Assembly (NCBI RefSeq): GCF_039403185.1
Contig: NZ_CP135047.1
Coordinates: 62,001-126,000, forward strand
DNA: 64,000 bases
Source of the DNA: Buchnera aphidicola (Formosaphis micheliae)
GTDB lineage: Bacteria; Pseudomonadota; Gammaproteobacteria; Enterobacterales; Enterobacteriaceae
Direction of reading: 5' to 3'
In this document: positions 39,531 to 50,119 of the stretch, in pieces
Position numbering within the stretch: position 1 is the stretch's first letter
Layout: each line of letters starts with the position of its first letter
Position numbers and translations under genes: made by a program
Notes under the pieces: model-generated
Database searches by the model: none
The model's input: the letters and a program-made list of their open reading frames with translations, nothing else
What the model was told of the DNA's origin: nothing

Positions 39531-40937
39531 ATGTTAAAAAATCAGATTGGTATTATAGGTTTATCCGTAATGGGTAGTAATTTGGCGTTAAATTTTGAAA
39601 GAAACATGTATACAGTATCTGTGTACAATCGTTCTTTTGAGAAAACTAATGATTTAATTGATAAGAGTGTAGAAAAAAACATATTTCCTTTTTTTTCTAT
39701 TAAAGAATTTGTTATATCATTAAATAAACCACGTATTATTTTATTAATGGTAAAATCAGGACAAGCTACTGATCAAACAATTAATTCTCTTGTATCTTAT
39801 TTAAATATAGGGGATATTTTAATTGATGGAGGTAATTCTTTTTATCAAGATACCATTCGTCGTTATAATGAGTTATCTAAAATTGGTATAAAATTTATAG
39901 GTGCTGGTATTTCAGGAGGTGAATATGGAGCTTTATATGGACCTTCTATTATGCCTGGAGGTGAAAAAAATACTTATGATATTATTGAACCAATGTTAAA
40001 AAAAATAGCAGCAAAGTCTATAAATAATGAATCGTGTGTAGATTATATAGGACCAAGTGGTGCAGGTCATTATGTAAAAATGGTTCATAATGGAATAGAA
40101 TATAGTGACATGCAATTGATAGCAGAGACATATTTTTTTCTTAAGATTTTAATAGTAAACGATAATGATGAATTATCAGATATTTTTTTTCATTGGAATA
40201 AAGGGGAGTTAAATAGTTATTTATTAGAAATTACGGTAAATATATTTAAGAAAAAAAATAGTTTAGGAGAATATCTTATAGATTTTATATCAGATCATGC
40301 AGAAAATAAAGGAACAGGTAGATGGACTAGTCAAAGTGCTTTAGATTTAGGTGAACCAATAACTTTAATTACAGAATCTGTTTTTTTTCGTTATATTTCT
40401 TCGTTAAAATCACAGCGTTTATATGCTTCTAAAGTGTTGAAAGGACCTGAAATTAATATAACACACTGTAATAAAAAGGATCTTATTGAAAAGATTAGAC
40501 AAGCTTTATATTTAGGCAAATTGATTTCTTATGCACAAGGTTTTTCTTTGTTAAAATCTGCTTCTGAAAAATATCAATGGAATTTAAAATATGCAAATAT
40601 TGCAAAAATATTTCAATCTGGATGTATTATTCAGGCAAAATTTTTAGAAAAGATTACTGAGGTGTATTTAGAAAATAACCAAATATATAATTTATTATTG
40701 ACACCATATTTTAAAGATATTGCTAATAAATATCATAATTCTATGCGTTATATAGTGTCTCATGCTGTTACTAATGGTATACCTGTTCCTTCTTTTTCAT
40801 CTGCAATTTCATATTATGATAGTTATAGAATGGCTTTGTTACCTACTAATTTAATTCAAGCACAACGAGATTATTTTGGATCTCATACATATAAGAGAAT
40901 TGATAAAGAAGGTATTTTTCATACAAATTGGTTATAG
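39531..40937 (+). CDS. gnd: 6-phosphogluconate dehydrogenase
   Basis: Oxidative decarboxylation of 6-phosphogluconate to ribulose-5-phosphate with NADPH formation. From the ATG at 39531 the protein has 468 residues, the E. coli length, starting [20 protein letters not shown], the NADP-binding fold. An in-frame ATG at 39510 would add seven residues without a counterpart. Seen: [34 protein letters not shown], the catalytic lysine in [13 protein letters not shown], and the C-terminal [14 protein letters not shown]. coli also has gnd close to the his operon. Confidence 0.96.
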   Translation: MLKNQIGIIGLSVMGSNLALNFERNMYTVSVYNRSFEKTNDLIDKSVEKNIFPFFSIKEFVISLNKPRIILLMVKSGQATDQTINSLVSYLNIGDILIDGGNSFYQDTIRRYNELSKIGIKFIGAGISGGEYGALYGPSIMPGGEKNTYDIIEPMLKKIAAKSINNESCVDYIGPSGAGHYVKMVHNGIEYSDMQLIAETYFFLKILIVNDNDELSDIFFHWNKGELNSYLLEITVNIFKKKNSLGEYLIDFISDHAENKGTGRWTSQSALDLGEPITLITESVFFRYISSLKSQRLYASKVLKGPEINITHCNKKDLIEKIRQALYLGKLISYAQGFSLLKSASEKYQWNLKYANIAKIFQSGCIIQAKFLEKITEVYLENNQIYNLLLTPYFKDIANKYHNSMRYIVSHAVTNGIPVPSFSSAISYYDSYRMALLPTNLIQAQRDYFGSHTYKRIDKEGIFHTNWL

Positions 40938-41297
40938 TATAATTAATGTTTTAATAAATATATTTTTTATATAGTCATTTAGTATATATGTATGATATAT
41001 CAAGTAAGTTATTTTTATAAATTAAGGTATATATTCTAGGTGTTTAAAATATTAAGTTAAATTAATTTGATAGATAAATGTTAAATAAATTTTAATTTCA
41101 TTAATTGAAAATTATTTAATTTACTTTGACAATAAAATAAGACTGATAAAATATAATAAACATATCAAATTAATTGATATGGATTCTATTTATTCAAAAA
41201 CATATATAATAAGATTAATAAAATACTTATTTTAGTATTATATATTAATCAGTAATTATTTGTATATAATATAAAAAACATAATAGGAGTATTGATA
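40938..41297. other. Gene-free spacer between gnd and dcd
   Basis: 360 bp with no supportable gene. AGGAG (41285-41289) near its right end is the ribosome binding site of dcd. Confidence 0.5.
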
Positions 41298-41879
41298 GTG
41301 AGATTGTGTGATAAGGATATTGAAAAGTTAATAGATGATAATCAGTTAATAATTTATCCATCCATTGATAGAAATTTAATTAATGGAGCTGCGATCGATA
41401 TACATTTAGGTAAAGAGTTCTGTACATTTTCTGATAATTATACTCAATGTGTAGATTTAAGTAAATCTAGAGAAGAAGTAGGTGTTTATTTGAATAAATT
41501 AATGAATAAAAAAATTATTATAGATGAAGATAAATGTTTTTTTTTAAAACCCGGTTGTTTAGTATTAGGTGTTACTGTTGAAAATATAGAGATTCCTAGA
41601 AATATAGTAGGATGGTTAGATGGACGATCATCTTTAGCACGTTTAGGTTTAATGGTGCATATTACTTCTCATAGAATAGATCCTGGATGGAAAGGTAATA
41701 TTGTATTAGAATTTTTTAATATTAGTAAATTGATATTAGGATTAAAACCAGGTATGTTAATAGCTTCTATTAGTTTTGAAATTTTATCTGGTCCAGCGTT
41801 AAGACCTTACAATGTGCGTTATAACGCTAAGTATTTTAATCAGACTGGTGTAGAACCTAGTAAAATTAATCAAGATTAA
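41298..41879 (+). CDS. dcd: dCTP deaminase
   Basis: Converts dCTP to dUTP on the way to dTMP. The start is GTG at 41298, giving MRLCDKDIEKLI and 193 residues, exactly the E. coli length and start; a TTG six bases upstream is less likely. AGGAG precedes it at a suitable distance. Seen: the catalytic region GWLDGRSSLARLGLMVH and HRIDPGWKGNIVLEFFN, and PGMLIASISFE. Confidence 0.96.
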   Translation: MRLCDKDIEKLIDDNQLIIYPSIDRNLINGAAIDIHLGKEFCTFSDNYTQCVDLSKSREEVGVYLNKLMNKKIIIDEDKCFFLKPGCLVLGVTVENIEIPRNIVGWLDGRSSLARLGLMVHITSHRIDPGWKGNIVLEFFNISKLILGLKPGMLIASISFEILSGPALRPYNVRYNAKYFNQTGVEPSKINQD

Positions 41880-42024
41880 TAAATAGATGATAAATTTTAA
41901 TATGTATGAAAAGATATTAATTAACTGAATGAAAAAATATTTATATAAGAAATAAACATTTATATTATAATAAGAATATAATTCTATTTAAAAGTGTAAA
42001 AATTTATATTAGAGATTTATAATC

Positions 42025-43626
42025 ATGAGTATTCAATACAAAAAAATATTAGTAACATGTGCTTTGCCTTATGCAAATGGGTCTATTCATATTGGTCATT
42101 TATTAGAACAAATTCAGGCAGATATTTGGGTTCGTTATAATCGAATGATTGGAAATAAAGTATGGTTTATTTGTGCTGACGATGCTCATGGTACTGCGGT
42201 AATGCTTCAAGCAAAAAAACGAAATATTTCTCCTGAAATGTTAATTACTAATGTTTTAAATGAACATAAATTAGATTTTTTTAAGTTTAATATATCTCAT
42301 GATAATTATTATACAACTCATAGTATAGAAAATAGAACACTTATTAATGAAGTATATGATATTTTAAAAAATAGTGGTTATATTAAAGAACGTGTTATTT
42401 TTCAGTTATATGATATGAAAAAAAATATGTTTTTACCTGATAGGTTTGTTCAGGGAGTTTGTTCATTATGTCAAGCTAAAAATCAATATGGTGATCATTG
42501 TGAAGTATGCGGAGGAACTTATTCTGCAATGGATTTAATTAATCCAGTTTCAGTTTTATCTTATACGAAACCGATTGCACGTAAATCTCTACATTTGTTT
42601 TTTGATTTGCCTTATTTTACAAATATGTTAAAAAAATGGATATTATCTGGTGTATTACAAAATAATATAATAAAAAAAACTCAAGAATGGTTTAAGTACG
42701 GGTTAAAAAAATGGGATATTTCTAGAGATTCTCCTTATTTTGGTTTTAAAATACCTAATTATGTCGATAAGTATTTTTACGTTTGGTTAGATGCTTCTAT
42801 TGGATATATGAGTATATTTAAAAATTTATGTAAAAAAAAAATAGATTTATGTTTTAATGAATTTTGGAAAAAAGATTCTACTTGTGAATTGCATCAGTTT
42901 ATAGGAAAAGATATTATTTATTTTCATACGTTGTTTTGGCCAGCAATACTAGAAGGTCTTAATTTACGTAAACCAACAAAAATTTTTGTACATGGACATG
43001 TTACAATTAATGGTGATAAATTATCTAAATCTAAACATACTTTTATGAAAGCATCTGATTGGTTACAGAATTATGATTCTGATAGTTTACGTTATTATTA
43101 TGCATGTAAATTATCTTCTAATGCTAATGATATTGAAGTAAACATAATGCAGTTAGTACAAAAAATTAATTCAGATATTGTAAATAAAGTAGTGAATTTA
43201 GCAGTACGTAATTCTAGTTTTATTCATAAAAAATTTTATGGAAAGTTATCTAATGTATTGGACGATTTAACATTATATAATCAATTTTTAAATGAGTCTA
43301 AAAATATAGAATGTTTTTTTGATAATAGAGAGTATTCTTTAGCTATGAAAAAAATTATGGAATTAACTGATATAGCTAATAAATATATAAATGATAAAAA
43401 ACCTTGGACGTTAGATCAGAAAAATAATGATAAATTGCATTCTATATGTTCTATGGGTATTAATTTATTTAAAATTATTGTTACTTGGTTATCACCAGTA
43501 ATGCCTGAATTAGCTAAAAGAGTCGAATATTTTTTAAATAAAAAATTAATATGGAAAGAATTGTCATCTCCCTTATTAAATCATAATATTAATTATGTTC
43601 GGGTTTTATACGAAAGAATTAATTAA
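42025..43626 (+). CDS. metG: Methionyl-tRNA synthetase, without the C-terminal domain
   Basis: Charges initiator and elongator tRNA-Met. HIGH occupies residues 22-25 (SIHIGHL) and the second motif reads KLSKS at 332-336. The zinc-binding knuckle with cysteines in CSLCQAKNQYGDHCEVCGG is intact, as is the anticodon-binding helical domain. The protein ends at 533 residues, where E. coli MetG (677) continues with a dimerising tRNA-binding domain. The E. coli catalytic core works without that domain, so an active monomer is expected. Confidence 0.96.
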   Translation: MSIQYKKILVTCALPYANGSIHIGHLLEQIQADIWVRYNRMIGNKVWFICADDAHGTAVMLQAKKRNISPEMLITNVLNEHKLDFFKFNISHDNYYTTHSIENRTLINEVYDILKNSGYIKERVIFQLYDMKKNMFLPDRFVQGVCSLCQAKNQYGDHCEVCGGTYSAMDLINPVSVLSYTKPIARKSLHLFFDLPYFTNMLKKWILSGVLQNNIIKKTQEWFKYGLKKWDISRDSPYFGFKIPNYVDKYFYVWLDASIGYMSIFKNLCKKKIDLCFNEFWKKDSTCELHQFIGKDIIYFHTLFWPAILEGLNLRKPTKIFVHGHVTINGDKLSKSKHTFMKASDWLQNYDSDSLRYYYACKLSSNANDIEVNIMQLVQKINSDIVNKVVNLAVRNSSFIHKKFYGKLSNVLDDLTLYNQFLNESKNIECFFDNREYSLAMKKIMELTDIANKYINDKKPWTLDQKNNDKLHSICSMGINLFKIIVTWLSPVMPELAKRVEYFLNKKLIWKELSSPLLNHNINYVRVLYERIN

Positions 43627-43647
43627 TAAAATATTTTTTATGTTTTA

Positions 43648-44976
43648 TTAAATATAATTTTTATTTTTTGTTATATTGTTTTGCCATGATAAATACCAGT
43701 ATTTATTAAAATTTAAATTAGAATGTCGTGTAACAAATACACCTAATGCACTGATTAAAATATTATCATAAAATAATAAAGGAATATTTTCTCTTTTCCA
43801 GTAAGGTAAATTAAACATTTTCCAAATGTTTTTTAGTTTTATTTTATATGTATATCCATCGATATAAAATGTACCATTAGCTTGAAAACGAATATTTATC
43901 AATGTACTTTTTTTTGGGTAAGGTATTTTCATACCTGTATTATTATTAATAATTTGACCTAATTGATTTGGTAAGGATAAAGGTAAAGAAGTATCATGCC
44001 AAAAAAGAATAATGTGTTTCATTGAAGGCATAATTGGTTGAATTAAATGAATTGTATTTTTATATTTTTTAATTTCATATTTTTTGAAAGAAATTTTTGG
44101 AGTTGATGTTTTATTATTATTAATTATGTCAGTATAAATTCTATTAATTCCATTATATGAGGGTGTTTGTTGTACACCGTTTTTAATAATCCATTTTCTA
44201 AGGATAATATTTCTTAATTCTTTATTTATTTTTTTTAAATATGTTATGTTTAATGAATTATCAAATAGTGTGTTTTTTTGAACTATTGGTTCTAAAAATA
44301 AATCAATTACTTGTTCTTGTTCATTGCAAATTTTAGCACTACGTGAACAGTTTTTAATAAAGAATGGCCATCTTTTTTGTAATATTGGTATAATTTTTTT
44401 TCGTATAAAATTTCGATCGTATTTTATATTAGAGTTACTAGGATCTTCAATCCATTTTAATTGGTGTTTTTTAGCCCATTTTTTTATTGTATCTTGACTT
44501 ATATTTAATAATGGTCTCATATGCGTTATGTTACCATTTTTTTTGTAAACAGGCATACAAGATAATCCTGTAGGACCACTTCCTCTTTTTAAAGCTAGTA
44601 AAAAAGTTTCACATTGATCATTTAAATGATGAGCAGTCAGTAAAGTTTCTTGTGGTAATATATTTTTATATATTAATTGATATCTAATGTTTCTATAATA
44701 AGATTCCATATTATTTTTTGTTTGATGAATAGTTATGTTATTAATTATAATAGGTATATTATATTTTTTGCATTTTTCTTGACAATGATTACTCCATAAA
44801 GTTGATTCTTTATGTAATCGATGATTAATATGTATGGCACGCAAATGTATATTTTTTATTTCTCTTAATTTTATCATTAAATGTAATAATACAGTAGAAT
44901 CTAATCCGCCGCTATAGCTTAGTAAAAAATGTTGTTTTTCTTTAATAATTTTATTTATTTTATTTAAAATTGTCAT
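43648..44976 (-). CDS. tilS: tRNA(Ile)-lysidine synthase
   Basis: Makes lysidine at C34 of tRNA-Ile(CAU) so that it reads AUA, a very frequent codon in this AT-rich genome. 442 residues (E. coli 432). The PP-loop ATP-binding motif SGGLDS lies at residues 22-27, followed by HHLNDQCETFLLALKRGSGPTGL and MRPLL; the C-terminal domain includes GIPLLFYDN-like sequence (NIPLLFYDNILISALGVF). It converges on metG with a 21-bp gap. Confidence 0.95.
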   Translation of the reverse strand: MTILNKINKIIKEKQHFLLSYSGGLDSTVLLHLMIKLREIKNIHLRAIHINHRLHKESTLWSNHCQEKCKKYNIPIIINNITIHQTKNNMESYYRNIRYQLIYKNILPQETLLTAHHLNDQCETFLLALKRGSGPTGLSCMPVYKKNGNITHMRPLLNISQDTIKKWAKKHQLKWIEDPSNSNIKYDRNFIRKKIIPILQKRWPFFIKNCSRSAKICNEQEQVIDLFLEPIVQKNTLFDNSLNITYLKKINKELRNIILRKWIIKNGVQQTPSYNGINRIYTDIINNNKTSTPKISFKKYEIKKYKNTIHLIQPIMPSMKHIILFWHDTSLPLSLPNQLGQIINNNTGMKIPYPKKSTLINIRFQANGTFYIDGYTYKIKLKNIWKMFNLPYWKRENIPLLFYDNILISALGVFVTRHSNLNFNKYWYLSWQNNITKNKNYI

Positions 44977-45042
44977 TTAAATATACAACGCATTTTATCA
45001 GTTTTTTTATTAGTTTAGTTAATAATTTTTTTATGATTTTTA

Positions 45043-45116
45043 TACGTTCGAGTGGATTTGAACCACCGACCTTCACCTTGTCATGGTGATACTCTAACCA
45101 ACTGAGCTACGAACGT
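45043..45116 (-). tRNA. tRNA-Val (anticodon GAC)
   Basis: Minus-strand cloverleaf: acceptor ACGTTCG/CGAACGT, D arm AGCTCAGTTGGTTAGAG, anticodon stem TCACC/GGTGA, loop ATGACAA with anticodon GAC, T arm GTGGTTCAAATCCAC, discriminator A. It resembles E. coli valV/valW. CCA is not encoded. It and tRNA-Val(UAC) give this window two valine isoacceptors. Confidence 0.95.
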
Positions 45117-46253
45117 ATAAAATTGTCATATATGATGTGTATTCTATCTATTTTATATTTTTTAATATTTTTTATAATTATAATAACAAATATTATATTT
45201 GTCTAAATATTATTAAATATTTTTTAGATATAGTAAATATTAAATATATTAAATTTAATATTTTTTATTATAATTATATGATATACTATTAAATAATTAT
45301 ATATTTTTTAAATAACTTTAAATATATATTATGTATTTTTTCAAATTATATATGATATATTCTTTATTTTTATATATTTTTATATATTTAAATATAAATA
45401 AGGAAAATTAGTAATATTTAAAATATTATTATATTATTTTGTTTATTAAATAAATTTTATTTTTTAATTAAAATAAATAATATATTAAGGATATATGTGA
45501 TGCTTACATGTATTTTAAAATAGACTCATTTTAATAATTTATATGTAATATTATTTAAAAATATAAAATTTAAATAGAGGTTGAATTTTTAAAAAATTGA
45601 TATATAGTACTTTTATTTTAATCATATTTTTTGACTATGATATATATGTATAATGGAATTATATTTTCAATATTATAAAAGAAATATTAGAATTAATAAA
45701 TTTAAGTAATTTGATACGATAGTCTTATGTTAATATTGAAAGATCTGTATAATTTAGTTATGAAATATGTGACATATATTTTTTTTATACTATAATTATA
45801 GAATATATATAAAACATTTATATTATAAAAATAAATAGTTTAATATGTTTCGTAATAGAATATATTTGTTTTTAATGATTTTTTTTATATAAATGATTTA
45901 TTTTTATTTATGATATTAGTTTGTAATATTACGTAAAATATTGATTAATATATTTTTTAATTTAATTTTTACTACTATTTTAGATACAATTTTAAGTAAT
46001 AAAAATTAAATAATTTAATTGATATGATATTAGATCATTATATTAAATTTATAATTTATAATATAAAAAATAATTATTTAATTTATCAATGATGTTAAAA
46101 TATTTTCATATTTTATATGTTATCAGAATGAACATTTATGTAGCTTATGAGTAAATAAGGTATATATTTTTATTTTAAATAATAAATATTATGTCTGATA
46201 TATAAATTTAATCTATTTTTTATTTACATTATTTTTTATTAATTATAGTAATT
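45117..46253. other. 1.1-kb gene-free region between tRNA-Val and cnu
   Basis: No supportable gene, tRNA, strong hairpin or tandem repeat in 1137 bp. Base composition is extremely AT-rich even for this genome. It is most simply a graveyard of deleted genes, but no recognisable remnant is left. Confidence 0.5.
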
Positions 46254-46469
46254 ATGACAACACAAGATTATTTATTAAAATTTCGCAGGATAAATTCTTT
46301 AAAAACCCTTGAAAAATTATTTGATCATCTTAATTATTCTCTTAGAAATGATCAAGAATTAATTAAAATGTATAGAGCAGCTGATCACAGAAGAGCTGAA
46401 TTAGCATCTGGTGGACAATTATTTAATTTAGGATGTGTTCCTAAATTTATATGGCATTATGTATTGTAA
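46254..46469 (+). CDS. cnu: H-NS-modulating protein Cnu (YdgT, Hha/YmoA family)
   Basis: 71 residues, the E. coli YdgT length and nearly colinear with it: [13 protein letters not shown], then [23 protein letters not shown] and the end [10 protein letters not shown]. In E. coli this small protein associates with H-NS and the oriC-binding site cnb, tuning silencing. It stands alone between two gene deserts; in E. coli the rsx electron-transport genes follow it and precede nth, and they are absent here. Confidence 0.93.
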   Translation: MTTQDYLLKFRRINSLKTLEKLFDHLNYSLRNDQELIKMYRAADHRRAELASGGQLFNLGCVPKFIWHYVL

Positions 46470-46910
46470 TTTATTTAAATAAACGTTCTTTTTTAATATT
46501 ACTAATTGAATTGAAGAAGATATTAATCTTAGAGTTATACCATATGTTGGTATATATAGTATTAGATTATGTTTTAATATTTTTATGTTATTCAATAAAC
46601 AATAATAAATAACGTTCTTAATATATTTATATTAATAATGTGTAATAGGTTCATATATTTATTCATTTAATTTAAATAAATTATTTAAATAACGGTATTG
46701 TGTTATTAATATATTTCAATTAATTCATATATTAATTATTATTTAATGGATATTATATGTATAATTATATGATATTTTTTATATTAAAAAATAATTAATA
46801 TTATAATTTTTTCAATGATATCGTATAATATTATCAATAAATTTATAGTTAATTAGATATTTTATATAATTACTTTACATATATAAATATATTTTTTTAT
46901 AGGATTTTAT
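46470..46910. other. Gene-free gap at the former rsx position
   Basis: 441 bp without a gene lies between cnu and nth. In E. coli the rsxABCDGE cluster fills this position, so about 5 kb appears deleted. No rsx fragment is recognisable. TAGGA lies before the TTG start of nth. Confidence 0.5.
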
Positions 46911-47543
46911 TTGGATAATAAAAAAAGATTTGATATAATAAAAATTTTTTATAGGAATAAAAATATATTCAATACAGAATTAATTTTCTCTTCTTCTTTT
47001 GAGTGTTTAGTTTCAGTTATTTTATCTGCAAAATCTACGGATATTCGTGTAAATCAAGCGACTAAAAAATTATATGCTATTGCTAATAATCCGAAAGATA
47101 TTTTATCTCTTGGTTTAATTCGATTAACATCCTATATTAATAGTATAGGATTATATAATAGTAAAGCAAAAAATATTATTAATCTTTGTACAATTTTAGT
47201 TAATCAATATCAAGGAAATGTTCCTAATGATCGTATTAAATTAGAACGTTTACCAGGTGTTGGCAGAAAAACAGCTAATGTTGTCTTAAATTTAATTTTT
47301 AATTGGAGTACAATAGCTGTAGATACACATGTATTTCGTGTATCAAATAGGATAGGTATAGTAACAGGAAAAACTGTACTAGAAGTTGAAAGAAAGTTAT
47401 TATCTTATATTCCTATGTATTTTATAGAATATGTACATTATTGGTTTATTCATCACGGTCGTTATGTATGTATTGCACGGAAACCAAAATGTAATATATG
47501 TTGCGTAAGATGTTTATGTGAATTTAATAATAAGATAATATAA
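46911..47543 (+). CDS. nth: Endonuclease III
   Basis: Base-excision repair glycosylase/AP lyase for oxidised pyrimidines. It starts with TTG at 46911, preceded by AGGA, and gives 210 residues (E. coli 211). Catalytic Lys120 lies in the hairpin LPGVGRKTANVVL and Asp138 in AVDTHVFRVSNR. The four cysteines of the iron-sulfur cluster are kept with E. coli spacing (C-x6-C-x2-C-x5-C near the C terminus). Confidence 0.95.
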   Translation: MDNKKRFDIIKIFYRNKNIFNTELIFSSSFECLVSVILSAKSTDIRVNQATKKLYAIANNPKDILSLGLIRLTSYINSIGLYNSKAKNIINLCTILVNQYQGNVPNDRIKLERLPGVGRKTANVVLNLIFNWSTIAVDTHVFRVSNRIGIVTGKTVLEVERKLLSYIPMYFIEYVHYWFIHHGRYVCIARKPKCNICCVRCLCEFNNKII

Positions 47544-47620
47544 TATTGTATTTTATATAAAATGTATTTTTACTACGACTATAGTAACCTAATAATAATT
47601 TTTTTATTTAGAGATAATAT

Positions 47621-49819
47621 GTGTTTATTATAAAAGTTGCATTGTTTCTACCTATAAAAAAAACTTTTAAATATTTATGTCCTGTAGATATGCGTTCTAA
47701 AATTGGATGTCGAGTGATAGTACCATTTGGTAATAGAAAAATAATTGGTATTATTATTTCTACATGTAATTCAAAGTATTCTTTACCTTTTAAATTAAAA
47801 AATATTCATTCTATTATTGATGAATCGCCAATATATACAGAAAATATATGGAATGTGTTAAAACAGTCTTCTATATATTATCATTGTTCAATTGGATATA
47901 TTTTATTTCAAATTTTACCTATTTTGATAAAACAAGGGGAAAATGTATTACCAATAACGTTGGAAGAATGGATTGTTACAGAAAAAGGTAAATTAATAGA
48001 TTTAAATACACTAAAAAAAACACCAAAACAACTTTATGCTTTATCTATATTAAGAAAAAAAACCATATTACAAAATGAATTAAAGAAATATAATTTATCT
48101 AATTATGTTTTAAATAAGTTAAATGATAAAGGTTTATGTAATATAGAAATAGTATGTAAAAAGAATCTATTTTGGAAAAAAAATATTTTAATTAAAGAAT
48201 TTAAATTACCTTTAAATAAAAAAGAATATTTAGTAATTAAACAAATTTTACAAAAAGAAAAATGTTTTATGTCTTGGGTTTTAACTGGTATGAATTGTAT
48301 AATAAAAGAAAAAGTTTATTTCAGTTTGATATTGAGAATTTTAAAAAAAGGTTTACAGATATTAATTTTAGCACCAAACGATTATATTGTGTATGAAATT
48401 GTATCTTTATTACAAACTTATTTAGATGTACCAATTGACGGACTATATGATAAATCTACTAATAGACAAAAATTTTCTATATGGATTAAAGCAAAAAATT
48501 ATGAAACTGCTATAGTTATTGGAACACGACAAGCAGTGTTTATTCCAATAGCAAAATTGGGTATGATAATAGTTGATTCAGAACATGATACTGCTTATAA
48601 AAATAAGAAAGGATGGTTATATCATGCTAGAAATTTAGGTATATTAAGAGCTCGTCAAGAAAATGTTCCTATTATATTAGAATCTGTTTCTCCTACTTTA
48701 GAAACATTACATAATGTTGTCAAAAAAAAATATAAATATATAGATTTTTGTTATCGTTTATTTAATCAAAAAAAAGTAATACAACACATAATAGATATTA
48801 ATAGTGAAAAGTTAAAATGTAGTTTAACTACTACTATAATTAATAAAATTTATGAACATATACATAAACATAATCATATTGTGTTAATTGTCAGTAATTG
48901 TAGACATATATTTTTTATTTTATTTTGCAAACATTGTAAATGGATTGCAAAATGTGAAAACTGTAATGAATATTATTATGTTAATGAACATTATAATGAA
49001 TTATTCTGTCGTTTTTGCTTAATAAAATTAACTATTCCAATGTTTTGTTTATTGTGTGGAAATACATCTTTAATTTCTCGTGGTTTTAGTATAGAACATA
49101 TTAAAGAATCTATAAAAAATATATTTTCTAATGTGTCAATTTTATGTATAAATTATAAAAATAGTAATTATAAAAATATTTTAAAAAAGTATTCTTTTAA
49201 ATTAGTAATTAGTAAAGCATTAATTATATTAGTTCAGGAAAAAGATTTTTTAAGTATACATTTTTTTAACATTAAATTAGCAGTAATGTTATTAATTGAT
49301 TCTCATTTTATATCTATGAAATTCCGTTCTATAGAAAAATTTGCGCAAATGTATACTAATATAATGTATATATTAGATAAAAAAAATGAGTCATTTGAAT
49401 TTTTTATACAAACGTTTAATCCTAATAATGATGATTTAATTAAATTAATTAATAATGGATACCATAGTTTATCAATGAGTTTGTTAAGAAAGCGGTCAAT
49501 TTTACAATTACCTCCTATTACTTATCATGCTATTATTTATGTTTCAAGTAAAAACATGTATAGCATAGAAAAATTTTTTATGATTTTTCGTACAATATTA
49601 AATAGTCACACGCAACAATATAATAATGATTTATGGACTATGGGACCATTTCCTGAACTTTCTAAAACTTTAAATAAAAAAAAATATATTTATCAATTAT
49701 TACTTCAACATTCTTCTCGCAAATTATTATTTAATATATTAAAATATAGCTTAAATATGATTAAAACATTTCCTATTTATAATAAAGTAATATGTACTTT
49801 AGATGTTGATCCTATTTAA
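47621..49819 (+). CDS. priA: Primosomal protein PriA with degraded helicase motifs
   Basis: PriA normally reloads the replisome at stalled forks and is a 3'-5' DEXH helicase. From the GTG at 47621 it has 732 residues, the E. coli length. The N-terminal DNA-binding domain (TFKYLCP, GCRVIVPFGNRKIIGI) and all eight zinc-ligand cysteines (436, 439, 445, 448, 463, 466, 476, 479) are kept. The motor is not: Walker A (GVTGSGKT in E. coli) reads GMNCIIKE at 223-230, DEEH reads DSEH at 319-322, GSATP reads ESVSP, and motifs V-VI (MLAKGHHFPDV, AGRAGR) are unrecognisable. ATPase activity is very unlikely. The frame is open throughout, so a structural role may be under selection. Confidence 0.93.
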   Translation: MFIIKVALFLPIKKTFKYLCPVDMRSKIGCRVIVPFGNRKIIGIIISTCNSKYSLPFKLKNIHSIIDESPIYTENIWNVLKQSSIYYHCSIGYILFQILPILIKQGENVLPITLEEWIVTEKGKLIDLNTLKKTPKQLYALSILRKKTILQNELKKYNLSNYVLNKLNDKGLCNIEIVCKKNLFWKKNILIKEFKLPLNKKEYLVIKQILQKEKCFMSWVLTGMNCIIKEKVYFSLILRILKKGLQILILAPNDYIVYEIVSLLQTYLDVPIDGLYDKSTNRQKFSIWIKAKNYETAIVIGTRQAVFIPIAKLGMIIVDSEHDTAYKNKKGWLYHARNLGILRARQENVPIILESVSPTLETLHNVVKKKYKYIDFCYRLFNQKKVIQHIIDINSEKLKCSLTTTIINKIYEHIHKHNHIVLIVSNCRHIFFILFCKHCKWIAKCENCNEYYYVNEHYNELFCRFCLIKLTIPMFCLLCGNTSLISRGFSIEHIKESIKNIFSNVSILCINYKNSNYKNILKKYSFKLVISKALIILVQEKDFLSIHFFNIKLAVMLLIDSHFISMKFRSIEKFAQMYTNIMYILDKKNESFEFFIQTFNPNNDDLIKLINNGYHSLSMSLLRKRSILQLPPITYHAIIYVSSKNMYSIEKFFMIFRTILNSHTQQYNNDLWTMGPFPELSKTLNKKKYIYQLLLQHSSRKLLFNILKYSLNMIKTFPIYNKVICTLDVDPI

Positions 49820-50119
49820 ATTTCAAAGTATGTTTTTAAAAACAGATATAATAGTTTATTTAAATGATAGATAATGTATGATCTAAATTTTATAGTTCGT
49901 ATATTAAATATTATATATTTTTTATTGTATTAAATAATGTGATACCAAAATTATTTATTTTTTTTAATTTAAAATGTTTTAACAAATTTTATATAAGAAA
50001 TGTATTAATATTATATGAATTTATTTTATTTATTTTATTTTTTTATATAAAAAATACATTTTTTTGATCAAGTATCAGAAAATAAAAATTAAATATTATA
50101 TTTTAATAAGAGAATTTTT
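49820..50119. other. Gene-free spacer between priA and tyrS
   Basis: 300 bp with no supportable gene or hairpin. AAGAGAA just before the tyrS ATG is a possible ribosome binding site. Confidence 0.45.

Noticed and set aside
43624..43650. AT-only inverted repeat between metG and tilS considered as a terminator
   Set aside because: TAATAAAA/TTTTATTA has an 11-nt loop and no G or C, and such pairs are frequent by chance here.
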